Positions 55,944 through 64,000 of a stretch of 64,000 nucleotides of DNA are shown piece after piece; position 1 is the stretch's first letter; each line of letters begins with the position of its first letter. A program made the position numbers and the translations under genes. Below the pieces are notes generated by a model that ran no database searches, had not been told where the DNA came from, and saw only the letters and a list, made by a program, of their open reading frames with translations. This DNA is from Aeromicrobium chenweiae (GTDB lineage: Bacteria; Actinomycetota; Actinomycetes; Propionibacteriales; Nocardioidaceae), in contig NZ_CP026952.1 in the NCBI RefSeq assembly GCF_003065605.1, forward strand, positions 1,116,001 through 1,180,000. Direction: 5' to 3'.

Positions 55944-57500
55944 GTGGCTGTCCCCAGCTTCGTCGACAAGGTGACGCTCCACGTCGCCGGCGGGTCCGGT
56001 GGCGACGGTGTCGCCTCGGTCCACCGCGAGAAGTTCAAGCCCCTCGGAGGTCCCGACGGGGGCAACGGCGGCAACGGCGGTGACGTCATCCTGCAGGTCG
56101 GGGCCGACGTCACGACGCTGATCGACTACCACCACGAGCCGCACCGCCGCGGCACCAACGGTGCTCCCGGCGCGGGCAGCAACCGCAGCGGCAGCAACGG
56201 CCAGGACCTGGTCCTGCGGGTGCCGGACGGCACGGTCGTCAAGGACGCCTCGGGCGAGGTGCTGGCGGACCTGATCGGTCCCGGCACCGAGATGGTCATC
56301 GCGGCCGGTGGCCGTGGCGGCCTGGGCAACGCTGCGCTGGCCTCCTCCAAGCGCAAGGCCCCCGGCTTCGCGCTCAAGGGCGAGCCGGGCGACGAGCGCA
56401 CGATCACCCTCGAGCTCAAGGTCGTGGCCGACGTCGGCCTCATCGGCTTCCCGAGCGCGGGCAAGTCCAGCCTCATCGCAGCCCTCTCGCGCGCCCGGCC
56501 GAAGATCGCGGACTACCCGTTCACGACGCTCGTGCCGAACCTGGGCGTCGTCACCGCCGGCTCCACGACCTTCACGGTCGCCGACGTCCCCGGCCTCATC
56601 GAGGGCGCGAGCGAGGGACGCGGCCTCGGCCACGACTTCCTGCGCCACGTCGAGCGCTGCGCGGCACTGGTGCACGTGATCGACTGCGCGACCGTCGACC
56701 CCGGTCGTGACCCGCTGACCGACCTCGACGTCATCGAGCGCGAGCTCGCGGCGTACGCCGACGCCAACGGCAGCGACCTGCTGGACCGTCCCCGTCTGGT
56801 GGCGCTCAACAAGACCGACGTGCCCGACGCCAAGGAGATCGCCGGCTTCGTGCGCGACGAGCTCGAGGCGCGGGGACTGGACGTGTACGAGGTCTCCGCC
56901 GCGAGCCACGCGGGACTGCGCGAGCTGTCGTTCGCGATGGCCGAGATCGTCGCGTCGCGCCGGGCCGAGACGCCCGTCGCCGAGGTCACGCGCATCGTCC
57001 TGCGGCCCAAGGCCGAGGCCGGGGTGGGCCGTGAGTTCACGATCGACCAGGTCAACGGGCAGTGGGTCGTCCGCGGCGAGAAGCCCAAGCGCTGGGTCCG
57101 TCAGACCGACTTCGCGAACGACGAGGCCGTCGGCTTCCTCGCCGACCGGCTCAACCGGCTGGGCGTCGAGGACGAGCTGCTCAAGCTCGGTGCGCGCGCC
57201 GGCGACGACGTCGTCATCGGCGACGAGGACAACGCCGTGGTGTTCGACTTCGACCCGCAGATCCCCGCCGGCGCCGAGGTGCTCGGCCGCCGTGGCGAGG
57301 ACCTGCGCATCGACCAGTCCGACCGTCGCACGAACGTGCAGCGACGCGAGGAGCTGGCTGCTCGCCGTGCGCACGAGGCGGAGATCCGCGAGGCGCGCGA
57401 GAGCGGACGCCCCGAGACGTCGCCGGCGACCCCGGACTGGACCTTCCCCGAGGACGATCCGGACCTGGACGGAGACGTGTCCGACGAGGACCGGCTCTAG
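55944..57500 (+). CDS. obgE: GTPase ObgE/CgtA
   Basis: 518 residues from the GTG at 55944, with GGAGGAG 6 nt upstream. The glycine-rich Obg domain ([11 protein letters not shown] to [10 protein letters not shown]) is followed by the G domain: G1 GFPSAGKSS at 168-176, G3 DVPG, G4 NKTD. A C-terminal OCT domain and an acidic tail complete it. It acts in 50S subunit assembly and stress signalling. The stop shares one base with the proB start (TAGTG). Confidence 0.96.
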   Translation: MAVPSFVDKVTLHVAGGSGGDGVASVHREKFKPLGGPDGGNGGNGGDVILQVGADVTTLIDYHHEPHRRGTNGAPGAGSNRSGSNGQDLVLRVPDGTVVKDASGEVLADLIGPGTEMVIAAGGRGGLGNAALASSKRKAPGFALKGEPGDERTITLELKVVADVGLIGFPSAGKSSLIAALSRARPKIADYPFTTLVPNLGVVTAGSTTFTVADVPGLIEGASEGRGLGHDFLRHVERCAALVHVIDCATVDPGRDPLTDLDVIERELAAYADANGSDLLDRPRLVALNKTDVPDAKEIAGFVRDELEARGLDVYEVSAASHAGLRELSFAMAEIVASRRAETPVAEVTRIVLRPKAEAGVGREFTIDQVNGQWVVRGEKPKRWVRQTDFANDEAVGFLADRLNRLGVEDELLKLGARAGDDVVIGDEDNAVVFDFDPQIPAGAEVLGRRGEDLRIDQSDRRTNVQRREELAARRAHEAEIREARESGRPETSPATPDWTFPEDDPDLDGDVSDEDRL

Positions 57501-58585
57501 TGCGCATCGTCGTCAAGGTGGGCTCGTCGTCGCTGAGCTCGGCGGCCGGCGGCCTTGACGGCGAGCGCGTGGACGCGCTGGTCGACGCCCTGGCCGCCGC
57601 GCGGGCGCGCGGCGACGAGATCGTGCTGGTCAGCTCCGGCGCGATCGCCGCAGGACTCGCGCCGCTCGGCCTGCACCGCCGGCCCCGTGACCTGGCCACC
57701 CAGCAGGCCGCGGCCAGCGTCGGCCAGGGGGCGCTGATCGCCCGCTACGCCGACCGCTTCGCACGCCACGGTGTCGTCGTCGGGCAGGTGCTCCTGACGG
57801 CGGACGACGTCACCCGGCGCAGCCACTACCGCAACGCGTTCCAGACGTTCGCTCGGCTGCTCGAGCTCGGCGTGCTCCCCATCGTCAACGAGAACGACAC
57901 CGTGGCGACGAGCGAGATCCGCTTCGGCGACAACGACCGCCTGGCAGCGCTGGTCTCGCACCTCGTGCACGCAGACCAGCTGGTCCTCCTGTCGGACGTC
58001 GACGGCCTGTACGACGGCGACCCGTCCAAGGAGGGCACGCACCTCGTCCCGGACGTCCACGGCGAGCAGGACCTCGAGGCGCTCGACATCGTGCGCCCCA
58101 GCGCCTCCGCGATCGGCACCGGCGGCATGGTGACCAAGGTCGAGGCGGCACGCATCGCCACCGGAGCGGGCATCCCGGTGCTGCTGACGTCCGCCGCCCA
58201 GGCCGACCAGGCCCTGTCCGGCGCGACCGTCGGCACCCGCTTCCACGCGACCGGTCGGCGCCGGCCCACCCGCCTGCTGTGGCTCGCGCACGCGAGCCAC
58301 ACCGAGGGCAGCGTCCAGCTCGACGCGGGGGCCGTCCGCGCCCTCACGCTGCGCAAGGCCTCGCTGCTGCCGGCCGGCATCACGGACGTCACCGGCCCAT
58401 TCACGGCCGGCGACCCGATCGACCTCGTCGGACCCGACGGGGTCGTCATCGCGCGCGGCATCGTCAACTACGACTCCGAGGAGCTGCCGCGGCTCATGGG
58501 CCGCTCGACGCACGAGCTCGCGGCCACCCTCGGCGCCAGCTACGAGCGGGAGGTCGTCCATCGCGACGACCTCATGCTGGTCTGA
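57500..58585 (+). CDS. proB: Glutamate 5-kinase
   Basis: 361 residues from the GTG that shares a base with the obgE stop. The amino-acid-kinase domain opens with [11 protein letters not shown] and contains [10 protein letters not shown] and NENDTVA; a PUA domain follows ([21 protein letters not shown]). It performs the first step of proline synthesis. proA lies 32 bp downstream with its own leaderless start. Confidence 0.96.
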   Translation: MRIVVKVGSSSLSSAAGGLDGERVDALVDALAAARARGDEIVLVSSGAIAAGLAPLGLHRRPRDLATQQAAASVGQGALIARYADRFARHGVVVGQVLLTADDVTRRSHYRNAFQTFARLLELGVLPIVNENDTVATSEIRFGDNDRLAALVSHLVHADQLVLLSDVDGLYDGDPSKEGTHLVPDVHGEQDLEALDIVRPSASAIGTGGMVTKVEAARIATGAGIPVLLTSAAQADQALSGATVGTRFHATGRRRPTRLLWLAHASHTEGSVQLDAGAVRALTLRKASLLPAGITDVTGPFTAGDPIDLVGPDGVVIARGIVNYDSEELPRLMGRSTHELAATLGASYEREVVHRDDLMLV

Positions 58586-58617
58586 CCGGTCTGGCACCCG
58601 GCACTAAGATCGGCGGC

Positions 58618-59865
58618 ATGAAGCAGCAGGTGCACGACGCCGCCCGACGAGCCCGCGTCGCAGCCGGGACCCTCGCGGTCACGAACCGCGCCACGAAGGA
58701 CGCCGCCCTCCACGCGATCGCGGACGCCCTCGTGGCCGGTACGCAGACGATCCTGGCGGCCAACGGCGCTGACGTGGACGCCGCCCGCGCTGCCGGTACC
58801 CCGGAGAACGTCCTCGACCGGCTGCGGCTCGACGACGACCGCGTGGCCGCGTTCGCCGACGGCGTCCGGTCGGTGGCCGGCCTGCCCGACCCGGTCGGCG
58901 AGGTCGTCCGGGGGTCGACCCTGCCCAACGGGCTGCGCATGCGCCAGGTCCGGGTGCCGATGGGCGTCATCGGGATGATCTACGAGGGGCGTCCCAACGT
59001 CACCGCCGACGCCGCCGCCATCTGCCTCAAGGCCGGCAGCGCCGTGCTCCTGCGTGGATCGTCCTCCGCGGCCCGGTCGAATGCCGCCATCATCGCGATC
59101 ATGCGTGACGCGTTGACGGCCACCGGGCTGCCCGCCGACGCGATCCAGCAGATCTCCGCCGACGACCGTTCGTCGGCGACGCACCTCATGCAAGCGCGCG
59201 GGCTGGTCGACCTGGTCATCCCGCGCGGGGGAGCGGGGCTCATCCAGGCCGTCGTCGAGCAGTCGACCGTCCCGGTCATCGAGACCGGCGTCGGCAACTG
59301 CCACGTGTACGTGGACGCCGCCGCCGACCTCGACATGGCCCTCGACATCGTGCTCAACGCCAAGACACACCGCACCAGCGTCTGCAACGCCGCGGAGTCG
59401 CTGCTCGTGCACCAGGAGGTCGCCGACGTCTTCGTCCCGCGGGTCGTCGCGGCCCTCCAGGAGGCCGGGGTGACGATCCACGGCGACGCCACGTTCTGCG
59501 CGGCTGACGGGGCCGTCGTGCCCGCGACGGACGAGGACTACGCGCAGGAGTACCTGTCGCTCGACATCTCGGCGAAGGTGGTCGACTCGATCGACGAGGC
59601 CCTCGCCCACATCCGCCAGTTCTCCTCCGGGCACACCGAGGCCATCGTCACGGGCTCGCTCGCCGCGTCGACGCAGTTCACGACCGGGGTCGACTCGGCG
59701 GCGATCATGATCAACGCGTCGACCCGGTTCACCGACGGCGGCGAGCTCGGATTCGGTGCGGAGATCGGCATCTCGACGCAGAAGCTGCACGCCCGCGGGC
59801 CCATGGGGCTGACCGAGATGACCACCACGACGTTCGTCGTGACGGGCGACGGTCACGTGCGCTAG
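58618..59865 (+). CDS. proA: Gamma-glutamyl phosphate reductase
   Basis: 415 residues from the ATG at 58618. The catalytic cysteine is Cys256 in [12 protein letters not shown]; the aldehyde-dehydrogenase-like NADPH-binding fold is complete. It reduces glutamyl phosphate to glutamate semialdehyde for proline synthesis after proB. TAAGAT (58605-58610) ends 7 nt before the ATG, and no ribosome-binding site is seen. Confidence 0.96.
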   Translation: MKQQVHDAARRARVAAGTLAVTNRATKDAALHAIADALVAGTQTILAANGADVDAARAAGTPENVLDRLRLDDDRVAAFADGVRSVAGLPDPVGEVVRGSTLPNGLRMRQVRVPMGVIGMIYEGRPNVTADAAAICLKAGSAVLLRGSSSAARSNAAIIAIMRDALTATGLPADAIQQISADDRSSATHLMQARGLVDLVIPRGGAGLIQAVVEQSTVPVIETGVGNCHVYVDAAADLDMALDIVLNAKTHRTSVCNAAESLLVHQEVADVFVPRVVAALQEAGVTIHGDATFCAADGAVVPATDEDYAQEYLSLDISAKVVDSIDEALAHIRQFSSGHTEAIVTGSLAASTQFTTGVDSAAIMINASTRFTDGGELGFGAEIGISTQKLHARGPMGLTEMTTTTFVVTGDGHVR

Positions 59866-59887
59866 AGCACTGGGATAGATTGTGCTC

Positions 59888-60037
59888 ATGCTTTCGTTCA
59901 TCGCCGCTGCCGAAGAGACCGAGCACCTGCGCGACATCGGTGTCGAGCCGTGGGTGGTCGGCCTGGTGGCCCTGTCCATCCTCATGGTCCTGCTGCTCGC
60001 CCTGCTGTCCTTCGGCAAGGGCCGCGAGCACTCCTGA
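59888..60037 (+). CDS. Small single-pass membrane protein
   Basis: 49 residues. A charged N-terminus ([22 protein letters not shown]) is followed by one membrane helix ([20 protein letters not shown]) and a short basic tail GKGREHS. TAGATT (59876-59881) precedes the ATG by 6 nt. It sits between proA and nadD, 5 bp before nadD, and similar small membrane genes occur at this place in related actinobacteria. Function is unknown. Confidence 0.7.
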   Translation: MLSFIAAAEETEHLRDIGVEPWVVGLVALSILMVLLLALLSFGKGREHS

Positions 60038-60042
60038 CCCCG

Positions 60043-60681
60043 ATGAGCACCGGACGCCGACGCGTCGGCGTCATGGGTGGCACCTTCGACCCCATCCACC
60101 ACGGGCACCTCGTGGCTGCGAGCGAGGTGCAGTCGTGGTTCGACCTCGACGAGGTCATCTTCGTCCCGACGGGACAGCCGTGGCAGAAGGCGGACCGGAC
60201 GGTCTCGCCGGCCGAGGACCGCTACCTCATGACCGTCATCGCGACGGCGGCCAACCCGCGGTTCAGGGTGAGCCGGGTCGACATCGACCGGCAGGGCCCC
60301 ACGTACACGATCGACACCCTGCGCGACCTCTCGGCGCTGCACCCGGACGCCGACCTGTACTTCATCACCGGCGCCGACGCCATGGCGGCGCTGCTGACCT
60401 GGCGTGACCACGAGGAGCTCTTCGAGCTCGCGCAGTTCGTGGGCTGCACCCGTCCCGGGCACGAGATGGACGACACGACGCTCGAGGGCCTGCCCCGTGA
60501 GCGCGTCACCCTGGTCGAGATCCCGGCCCTGGCCATCTCGTCCACCGACTGCCGGCACCGTGTCGAGCGGGACGAACCGGTCTGGTACCTCGTGCCGGAC
60601 GGCGTCGTCCAGTACATCGGCAAGCACGAGCTGTACCGCGAACATCCATCGACCGAAAGCACCCCTCATGACCGCCACTGA
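60043..60681 (+). CDS. nadD: Nicotinate-nucleotide adenylyltransferase
   Basis: 212 residues from the ATG 5 bp after the small membrane gene. The N-terminal [16 protein letters not shown] contains the HxGH motif (His19, His22 region), and [11 protein letters not shown] is the ISSTxxR motif. It makes nicotinate adenine dinucleotide in NAD synthesis. It overlaps rsfS by 14 bp, the usual arrangement. Confidence 0.95.
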   Translation: MSTGRRRVGVMGGTFDPIHHGHLVAASEVQSWFDLDEVIFVPTGQPWQKADRTVSPAEDRYLMTVIATAANPRFRVSRVDIDRQGPTYTIDTLRDLSALHPDADLYFITGADAMAALLTWRDHEELFELAQFVGCTRPGHEMDDTTLEGLPRERVTLVEIPALAISSTDCRHRVERDEPVWYLVPDGVVQYIGKHELYREHPSTESTPHDRH

Positions 60682-61021
60682 CCGCGCCGTCGAGCTGACC
60701 CGGGCTGCGGCCGCAGCCGCCGAGGACAAGCTGGCGCAGGACGTCATCGCGTACGACGTGTCCGAACAGCTCGCGCTCACCGACGTCTTCCTGCTGTGCT
60801 CGGCCGCGAACTCTCGCCAGGTCAAGGCCATCCAGGACGCGATCGAGGAGAAGATGATCGAGCTCGGGGTCAAGGCCGTGCGTCGCGAGGGCGAGCGAGA
60901 GGGCCGCTGGGTCCTGCTCGACTTCCAGGACATCGTCGTGCACGTCCAGCACCAGGAGGAGCGCGTCTTCTACGCGCTCGAGCGTCTCTGGAGCGACTGC
61001 CCCGTCGTCGCCCTGGCATGA
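60668..61021 (+). CDS. rsfS: Ribosome silencing factor RsfS
   Basis: 117 residues. [31 protein letters not shown] and [30 protein letters not shown] are the conserved segments of the RsfS/DUF143 family, which binds L14 and blocks subunit joining under stress. It overlaps nadD by 14 bp and the phosphatase by 4 bp (ATGA). Confidence 0.95.
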   Translation: MTATDRAVELTRAAAAAAEDKLAQDVIAYDVSEQLALTDVFLLCSAANSRQVKAIQDAIEEKMIELGVKAVRREGEREGRWVLLDFQDIVVHVQHQEERVFYALERLWSDCPVVALA

Positions 61022-61662
61022 GCCGCCAGGTCGTCCTGTGGCGCCACGGGCGCACGGAGTGGAACGTCGCCGGACGGGTCCAGGGGCAGAGCGACATCCC
61101 GCTGGACGAGGTCGGCCACGCCCAGGCTCGTGAGGCGGCGAGCCGTCTGGCGACCCTGAAGCCGCACCGCATCGTCAGCTCGGACCTGCAGCGGGCCCGG
61201 GACACCGCGGCGTACCTCGGAGCCTTCACGGGTCTCGAGGTCGAGCTCGACCAGCGCTTCCGCGAGCTGAACTTCGGCGCCCGCGAGGGTCTGACCTGGC
61301 GCGAGGCGTGGGACCAGATGCCTGAGGGCATGCAGGCCTGGGTCGACGGTGACGAGACGCAGATCCCCGGCAGCGAGACCCACCTGGAGGCAGGGGAGCG
61401 GTTCGCAGGCGGCCTGGAGGCCGCTCTGGCGTCCTTGCCGGCCGACGGTGTCCTCGTGGTCGTCGCGCACGGTGCGGTGCTGCGTACGGGCATCTGCAGC
61501 TTCCTGGGCATCCCCCGTGCGCACTGGGGGACGTTCGGCGCGCTCAACAACTGCGCGTGGTCGGTCATCGAGGAAACGCCGTGGCGTCCCGACACCAGCT
61601 GGCGGCTCACCGAGTGGAACGCCGGAACCCTTCCGGTTCCAGTGATGTCGGACGAAGAGTGA
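61018..61662 (+). CDS. Histidine phosphatase family protein
   Basis: 214 residues. The catalytic RHGRTEWN segment opens the protein, with the second histidine in VVVAHGAVLR. It lies directly after rsfS, as does the glucosyl-3-phosphoglycerate phosphatase gene gpgP (Rv2419c) of M. tuberculosis, so a role in methylglucose polysaccharide or a related sugar phosphate pathway is possible. The substrate is not proven by sequence. Confidence 0.87.
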   Translation: MSRQVVLWRHGRTEWNVAGRVQGQSDIPLDEVGHAQAREAASRLATLKPHRIVSSDLQRARDTAAYLGAFTGLEVELDQRFRELNFGAREGLTWREAWDQMPEGMQAWVDGDETQIPGSETHLEAGERFAGGLEAALASLPADGVLVVVAHGAVLRTGICSFLGIPRAHWGTFGALNNCAWSVIEETPWRPDTSWRLTEWNAGTLPVPVMSDEE

Positions 61663-61669
61663 CCCCGGA

Positions 61670-61699
61670 TTGGGTCTTTCGGAGCTGACCGGTTAATAT
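61670..61699 (+). promoter_or_regulatory. Promoter of the tRNA-Ala gene
   Basis: TTGGGT (61670-61675), 18 bp, then TAATAT (61694-61699), about 30 bp ahead of the tRNA. It overlaps the region just after the phosphatase stop. Confidence 0.6.
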
Positions 61700-61728
61700 T
61701 GGCGAGGCCCTGCTGAGGGGCACACCGC

Positions 61729-61801
61729 GGGGCATTGGCGCAGTTGGTAGCGCGCTTCCATGGCATGGAAGAGGTCAGGAGTTCGAATCTCCTATGCTCC
61801 A
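61729..61801 (+). tRNA. tRNA-Ala (anticodon GGC)
   Basis: A 73-base cloverleaf. The acceptor stem GGGGCAT pairs with ATGCTCC and includes the G3-U70 wobble that is the identity element for alanine. The anticodon stem CTTCC/GGAAG encloses the loop ATGGCAT, anticodon GGC. The T arm AGGAG-TTCGAAT-CTCCT is standard. The 3' CCA is not encoded. A strong hairpin follows. Confidence 0.96.
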
Positions 61802-61815
61802 CACCGCAGCACGAT

Positions 61816-61846
61816 GAACGCCCCTCCCGGACCGGGAGGGGCGTTC
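61816..61846 (+). terminator. Terminator after tRNA-Ala
   Basis: GAACGCCCCTCCCGG (61816-61830) and CCGGGAGGGGCGTTC (61832-61846) form a perfect 15-bp inverted repeat with almost no loop. There is no T-tract, as is usual in high-GC actinobacteria. Confidence 0.78.
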
Positions 61847-61879
61847 GTCGTTCCGGCCGGGTCGGCTCCCCGGGACGGG

Positions 61880-61895
61880 GGTGAGGAGCGTCACC
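61880..61895. promoter_or_regulatory. CRP/GlxR-type site ahead of the DUF5819 gene
   Basis: GGTGAGGAGCGTCACC has the GTGA-N6-TCAC core with both outer bases different from consensus. It lies about 20 bp before the GTG at 61915, close to the promoter region (TACGGT at 61903-61908). Confidence 0.4.
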
Positions 61896-61914
61896 GGGTT
61901 GGTACGGTGTCGGC

Positions 61915-62661
61915 GTGCCCCGGGTGACGATGCGATCGGCGTTCATCGCGGCGGCCGTGACGATCGTCGGGCTGCACCTGGTCGCCGTCACCCTGGCGGC
62001 CCTGCCGCCGAACCGCTACAGCGACGCGACCGCGTCGCAGACCGCCTACCTCGAGCCGTACTTCGCGCAGAACTGGCGGCTGTTCGCACCGTCGCCCGTC
62101 GCCGAGGACCGCGAGGTGCTGTTCCAGGGGTCGTACGTCGCCGCGGACGGGACGCCCAGGCGCACTTCGTGGGTCGCCTGGACCGACGTCGAGCTCGACC
62201 TGGTGCGTCACCGGCTGGTGGGTGGCCGGGCCGGTTACGTGACGAACAAGCTCTACGGGCCCCTCGGGCAGCGCTACCTCGGCCTCGGACGGGCGCAGCG
62301 TGCGATCGCGGACGGCACGGACGAGACGACGCCACCGACCTGGGCCGAGCTGAGGTCGCGCCTGCTTGGCGGGGGAGCGGACCCCACGCGCGTGGGGACC
62401 TACCTCCTGTACGAGAAGGCCACCGCGCGCCTGGCCACCGAGGTGCTCGAGTCGCGCTGGCCCGGTCACGAGCTCACCGCTGTCCGCTACCGCCTGCGGG
62501 CGCAGCCGGTCGTGCCCTACGAGCAGCGTGGGCTGGCCGGCGCCGAGCGGACGGCGGCCCGGCCCGTCCCCACGGTTCGCGAGGGCGGCTGGCGTGCGCC
62601 CACGACAGGCAGCGACCGTGAGCGCGCGTCCGTGGCCTCGTTCGACCGGAGGCATCGATGA
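61915..62661 (+). CDS. DUF5819 protein, SdpA-like
   Basis: 248 residues from a GTG that lies 6 nt after TACGGT. One N-terminal membrane helix (about residues 6-30) is followed by a conserved segment YFAQNWRLFAPSP (49-61) that matches DUF5819 and resembles the WxLFxxxP motif of SdpA proteins. The rest is soluble and probably outside the membrane. It overlaps the HTTM gene (ATGA). In Bacillus subtilis SdpA and SdpB mature the SdpC toxin; an analogous role is inferred. Confidence 0.75.
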   Translation: MPRVTMRSAFIAAAVTIVGLHLVAVTLAALPPNRYSDATASQTAYLEPYFAQNWRLFAPSPVAEDREVLFQGSYVAADGTPRRTSWVAWTDVELDLVRHRLVGGRAGYVTNKLYGPLGQRYLGLGRAQRAIADGTDETTPPTWAELRSRLLGGGADPTRVGTYLLYEKATARLATEVLESRWPGHELTAVRYRLRAQPVVPYEQRGLAGAERTAARPVPTVREGGWRAPTTGSDRERASVASFDRRHR

Positions 62662-63599
62662 TCGACCGCGCGGTGGGCTGGCTGAGCCTGGAGAAGCACT
62701 CGACGTACGGCCTGGCCGTGACCCGGATGATCCTCGGCTTCATCGTCGCCAGCCAGCTGATCGTGAACTGGGGTGACCGCCACTACACGTGGGGCGATGG
62801 GGCCGGGTGGACCGAGCCCGTCCGCGACGCGAAGTCGTGGCCGTCCTTCCTCGGGCTGTTCGGGCAGCTCGACGGCCTGGCCTTCGACGCCGCCTACCTC
62901 GTGACGATCGGGTTCGGTGTCCTGCTGATGGTCGGCTACCGCACCCGGGCGTCCGCCCTGGTGACGCTGTTCCTGTGGATGTCGCTGTACGTCGCGAACC
63001 CGTTCGTGGGCTCCGGCGGCGACTCCGTGCTGCGCATGGTGCTGCTCTACCTGTGCTTCACCGACTCGGGGCTGCGATGGTCCGTCGACGCGAGGCTGGG
63101 CGCCCGCCGGGGCGAGATCCGGCCGTACGCGCCGGTGTGGGTCTCCGCGACGCTGCACAACCTCGCGACGATCCTGATCATCCACCAGGTCGTCATGGTC
63201 TACGTGGCGTCGGCGTTCTGGAAGCTGCAGAGCGACCGCTGGACCGACGGCACGGCCGTCTACTACCCGCTCCAGACGGATGCGTACTCCCCGTGGCACG
63301 ACTGGCTGCAGCCGCTGTACGCGAACGGGCTGGTGATCGGCAGCGCGACCTACCTGGCGATCGTCGTGCAGCTGTTCTTCCCGGTCCTGCTGATCTACCG
63401 GCCGACCCGTCTGGCAGCCCTGGTGCTGATCACCGGGATGCACCTCGGCATCGGCATCTTCATGGGCATCCTGTACTTCTCGCTCGTGATGATCGCGGTC
63501 GACATGATCCTGGTGAGCGACGCTTCGTGGGTCCGTGCGGCGGCCTGGCTGCGCGATCGTCGAGGCCGCGAGCGGGAACGGGCCCCGTCGCGCGTGTGA
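62658..63599 (+). CDS. HTTM-domain membrane protein, SdpB-like
   Basis: 313 residues with about eight hydrophobic segments (YGLAVTRMILGFIVASQLIV, YLVTIGFGVLLMVGY, YLAIVVQLFFPVLLIY, ALVLITGMHLGIGIFMGIL among them). The pattern is that of HTTM (vitamin K-dependent gamma-carboxylase-like) membrane proteins, the group that includes SdpB. It is coupled to the DUF5819 gene by a 4-bp overlap, and a secreted small protein is encoded 156 bp downstream. A peptide-processing role is inferred. Confidence 0.78.
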   Translation: MIDRAVGWLSLEKHSTYGLAVTRMILGFIVASQLIVNWGDRHYTWGDGAGWTEPVRDAKSWPSFLGLFGQLDGLAFDAAYLVTIGFGVLLMVGYRTRASALVTLFLWMSLYVANPFVGSGGDSVLRMVLLYLCFTDSGLRWSVDARLGARRGEIRPYAPVWVSATLHNLATILIIHQVVMVYVASAFWKLQSDRWTDGTAVYYPLQTDAYSPWHDWLQPLYANGLVIGSATYLAIVVQLFFPVLLIYRPTRLAALVLITGMHLGIGIFMGILYFSLVMIAVDMILVSDASWVRAAAWLRDRRGRERERAPSRV

Positions 63600-63665
63600 T
63601 GCAGAACACGGTGACTTCAAGTTGCCGTCTTGGACAGGTTGTATCGGACGACCCGGTCGTGTGGC

Positions 63666-63671
63666 TAGACT
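63666..63671 (+). promoter_or_regulatory. Candidate -10 for the secreted peptide gene
   Basis: TAGACT lies about 85 bp ahead of the ATG at 63756 in the 156-bp gap after the HTTM gene. A -35 at standard distance is weak, so the gene may be read from upstream as well. Confidence 0.35.
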
Positions 63672-63755
63672 GACGCCGAAACTCCCGTTTACATCGGCCG
63701 TCCGTGCATCGTCGCGTGGCTGGACCATGAAAAAGAAGTCAAGGGGAACTCCCGG

Positions 63756-64000
63756 ATGAAGAACAAGCTTGCCAAGAACTGTGTGGCAGTCGGACTCGCG
63801 ACACTCGTCGTCAGCGCCGGACTGTCATTCTCGGCCAACGGCGCGACGACCACTCGGTACACCGGCCACGCGGAGGCACGCTTCCTGGCAGGCACCTCCG
63901 GCATCGCCGAGATCACGAACGCGATCTCGAACGCGATCGAGGGCGAGTCGGCTGACTGCTCCACCGCCGAGGTCAAGAAGTCGGCCTGCAAGAAGGTCGA
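63756..64000 (+). CDS. Secreted SdpC-like peptide precursor, 5' part
   Basis: The first 81 residues of a protein cut by the window end. The ATG has AAGGGGAA 9 nt upstream. A signal peptide (MKNKLAKNCVAVGLATLVVS, probable cleavage after ANGA at residue 30) precedes TTTRYTGHAEARFLAGTSGI, which resembles the start of mature SdpC precursors (aromatic-S/T-G, then a G-rich turn before a helix). Two later cysteines (68 and 78) might form a disulfide. Its start uses codons (AAG, CTT, TCA) that are less GC-rich than its neighbours. Confidence 0.62.
   Translation, partial: MKNKLAKNCVAVGLATLVVSAGLSFSANGATTTRYTGHAEARFLAGTSGIAEITNAISNAIEGESADCSTAEVKKSACKKV

Noticed and set aside
61777-61801. tRNA 3' end as an integration attachment site
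   Set aside because: No second copy of the tRNA 3' end is seen in the window, so an att pair cannot be shown; it might lie beyond 64000.
63535-63759. Open frame overlapping the end of the HTTM gene
   Set aside because: Its internal ATG at 63727 gives only ten codons before the stop and there is no motif; the frame at 63756 has a signal peptide and ribosome-binding site.

Overview
The window is a high-GC chromosomal segment of an actinobacterium. The backbone order clpP1-clpP2-clpX / enoyl-reductase-like / valS / folC-DUF4233 / ndk / rne / rplU-rpmA-obgE-proB / proA / nadD-rsfS-phosphatase is the order known from Mycobacterium tuberculosis (Rv2461c to Rv2419c). GTG starts are common, many start codons sit 6-7 nt after a -10 hexamer (leaderless transcripts), and coding is dense. 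My inference is Propionibacteriales, probably a Nocardioidaceae/Aeromicrobium-like organism; no rRNA is present to prove it.

Layout. (1) 1-8831: carbohydrate and inositol-type catabolism: the end of a sugar ABC ATPase, three Gfo/Idh/MocA oxidoreductases, a hydroxypyruvate-isomerase-like TIM-barrel enzyme, two LacI-type regulators, a PhyH dioxygenase and an SDR. (2) 8917-12729: clpP1P2, clpX and an enoyl-reductase-like protein, with a ClgR-type operator ahead of clpP1. (3) 12744-19438: a PTS island: ptsH-fruK-fruR divergent from ptsI, then a mannitol-type EIIC-EIIB-EIIA with a zinc dehydrogenase. (4) 19620-30204: cydAB, valS, an MMPL exporter, folC-DUF4233, a metallophosphoesterase and a ParB-like protein. 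(5) 30362-36401: a sugar ABC importer with a GH13 glucosidase. (6) 36505-48039: ndk, then cell-surface polysaccharide genes (GtrA, membrane glycosyltransferase, epimerase, GT2, methyltransferase, and a teichoic-acid-polymerase-like pair). (7) 48094-61662: radical-SAM pair, MFS exporter, rne, rplU-rpmA-obgE-proB, proA, nadD-rsfS-phosphatase. (8) 61729-64000: tRNA-Ala(GGC), then a DUF5819 gene, an HTTM gene and the start of a secreted-peptide gene.

How the parts work together. EI (ptsI) and HPr (ptsH) energise the mannitol-type EII complex, and the adjacent zinc dehydrogenase would oxidise the polyol phosphate. Near-consensus CRP/GlxR-type palindromes (GTGA-N6-TCAC) lie ahead of ptsI, between the EIIC gene and cydA, ahead of the sugar-binding lipoprotein, between the MMPL gene and folC, and ahead of the DUF5819 gene, suggesting one global cAMP-type regulator over much of the accessory content.

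The strongest candidate for an undescribed system is at the right edge. DUF5819 plus an HTTM membrane protein plus a signal-peptide-bearing small protein resembles the SdpA-SdpB-SdpC peptide-toxin system of Bacillus, placed just after a tRNA gene. A second notable case is a tandem pair of two-domain RgpF/TagF-like proteins in which one copy has lost both catalytic histidines of its C-terminal transferase. Two unusual inverted-repeat elements (5574-5750 and 30203-30351) sit between convergent gene pairs. No intergenic stretch exceeds about 180 bases.
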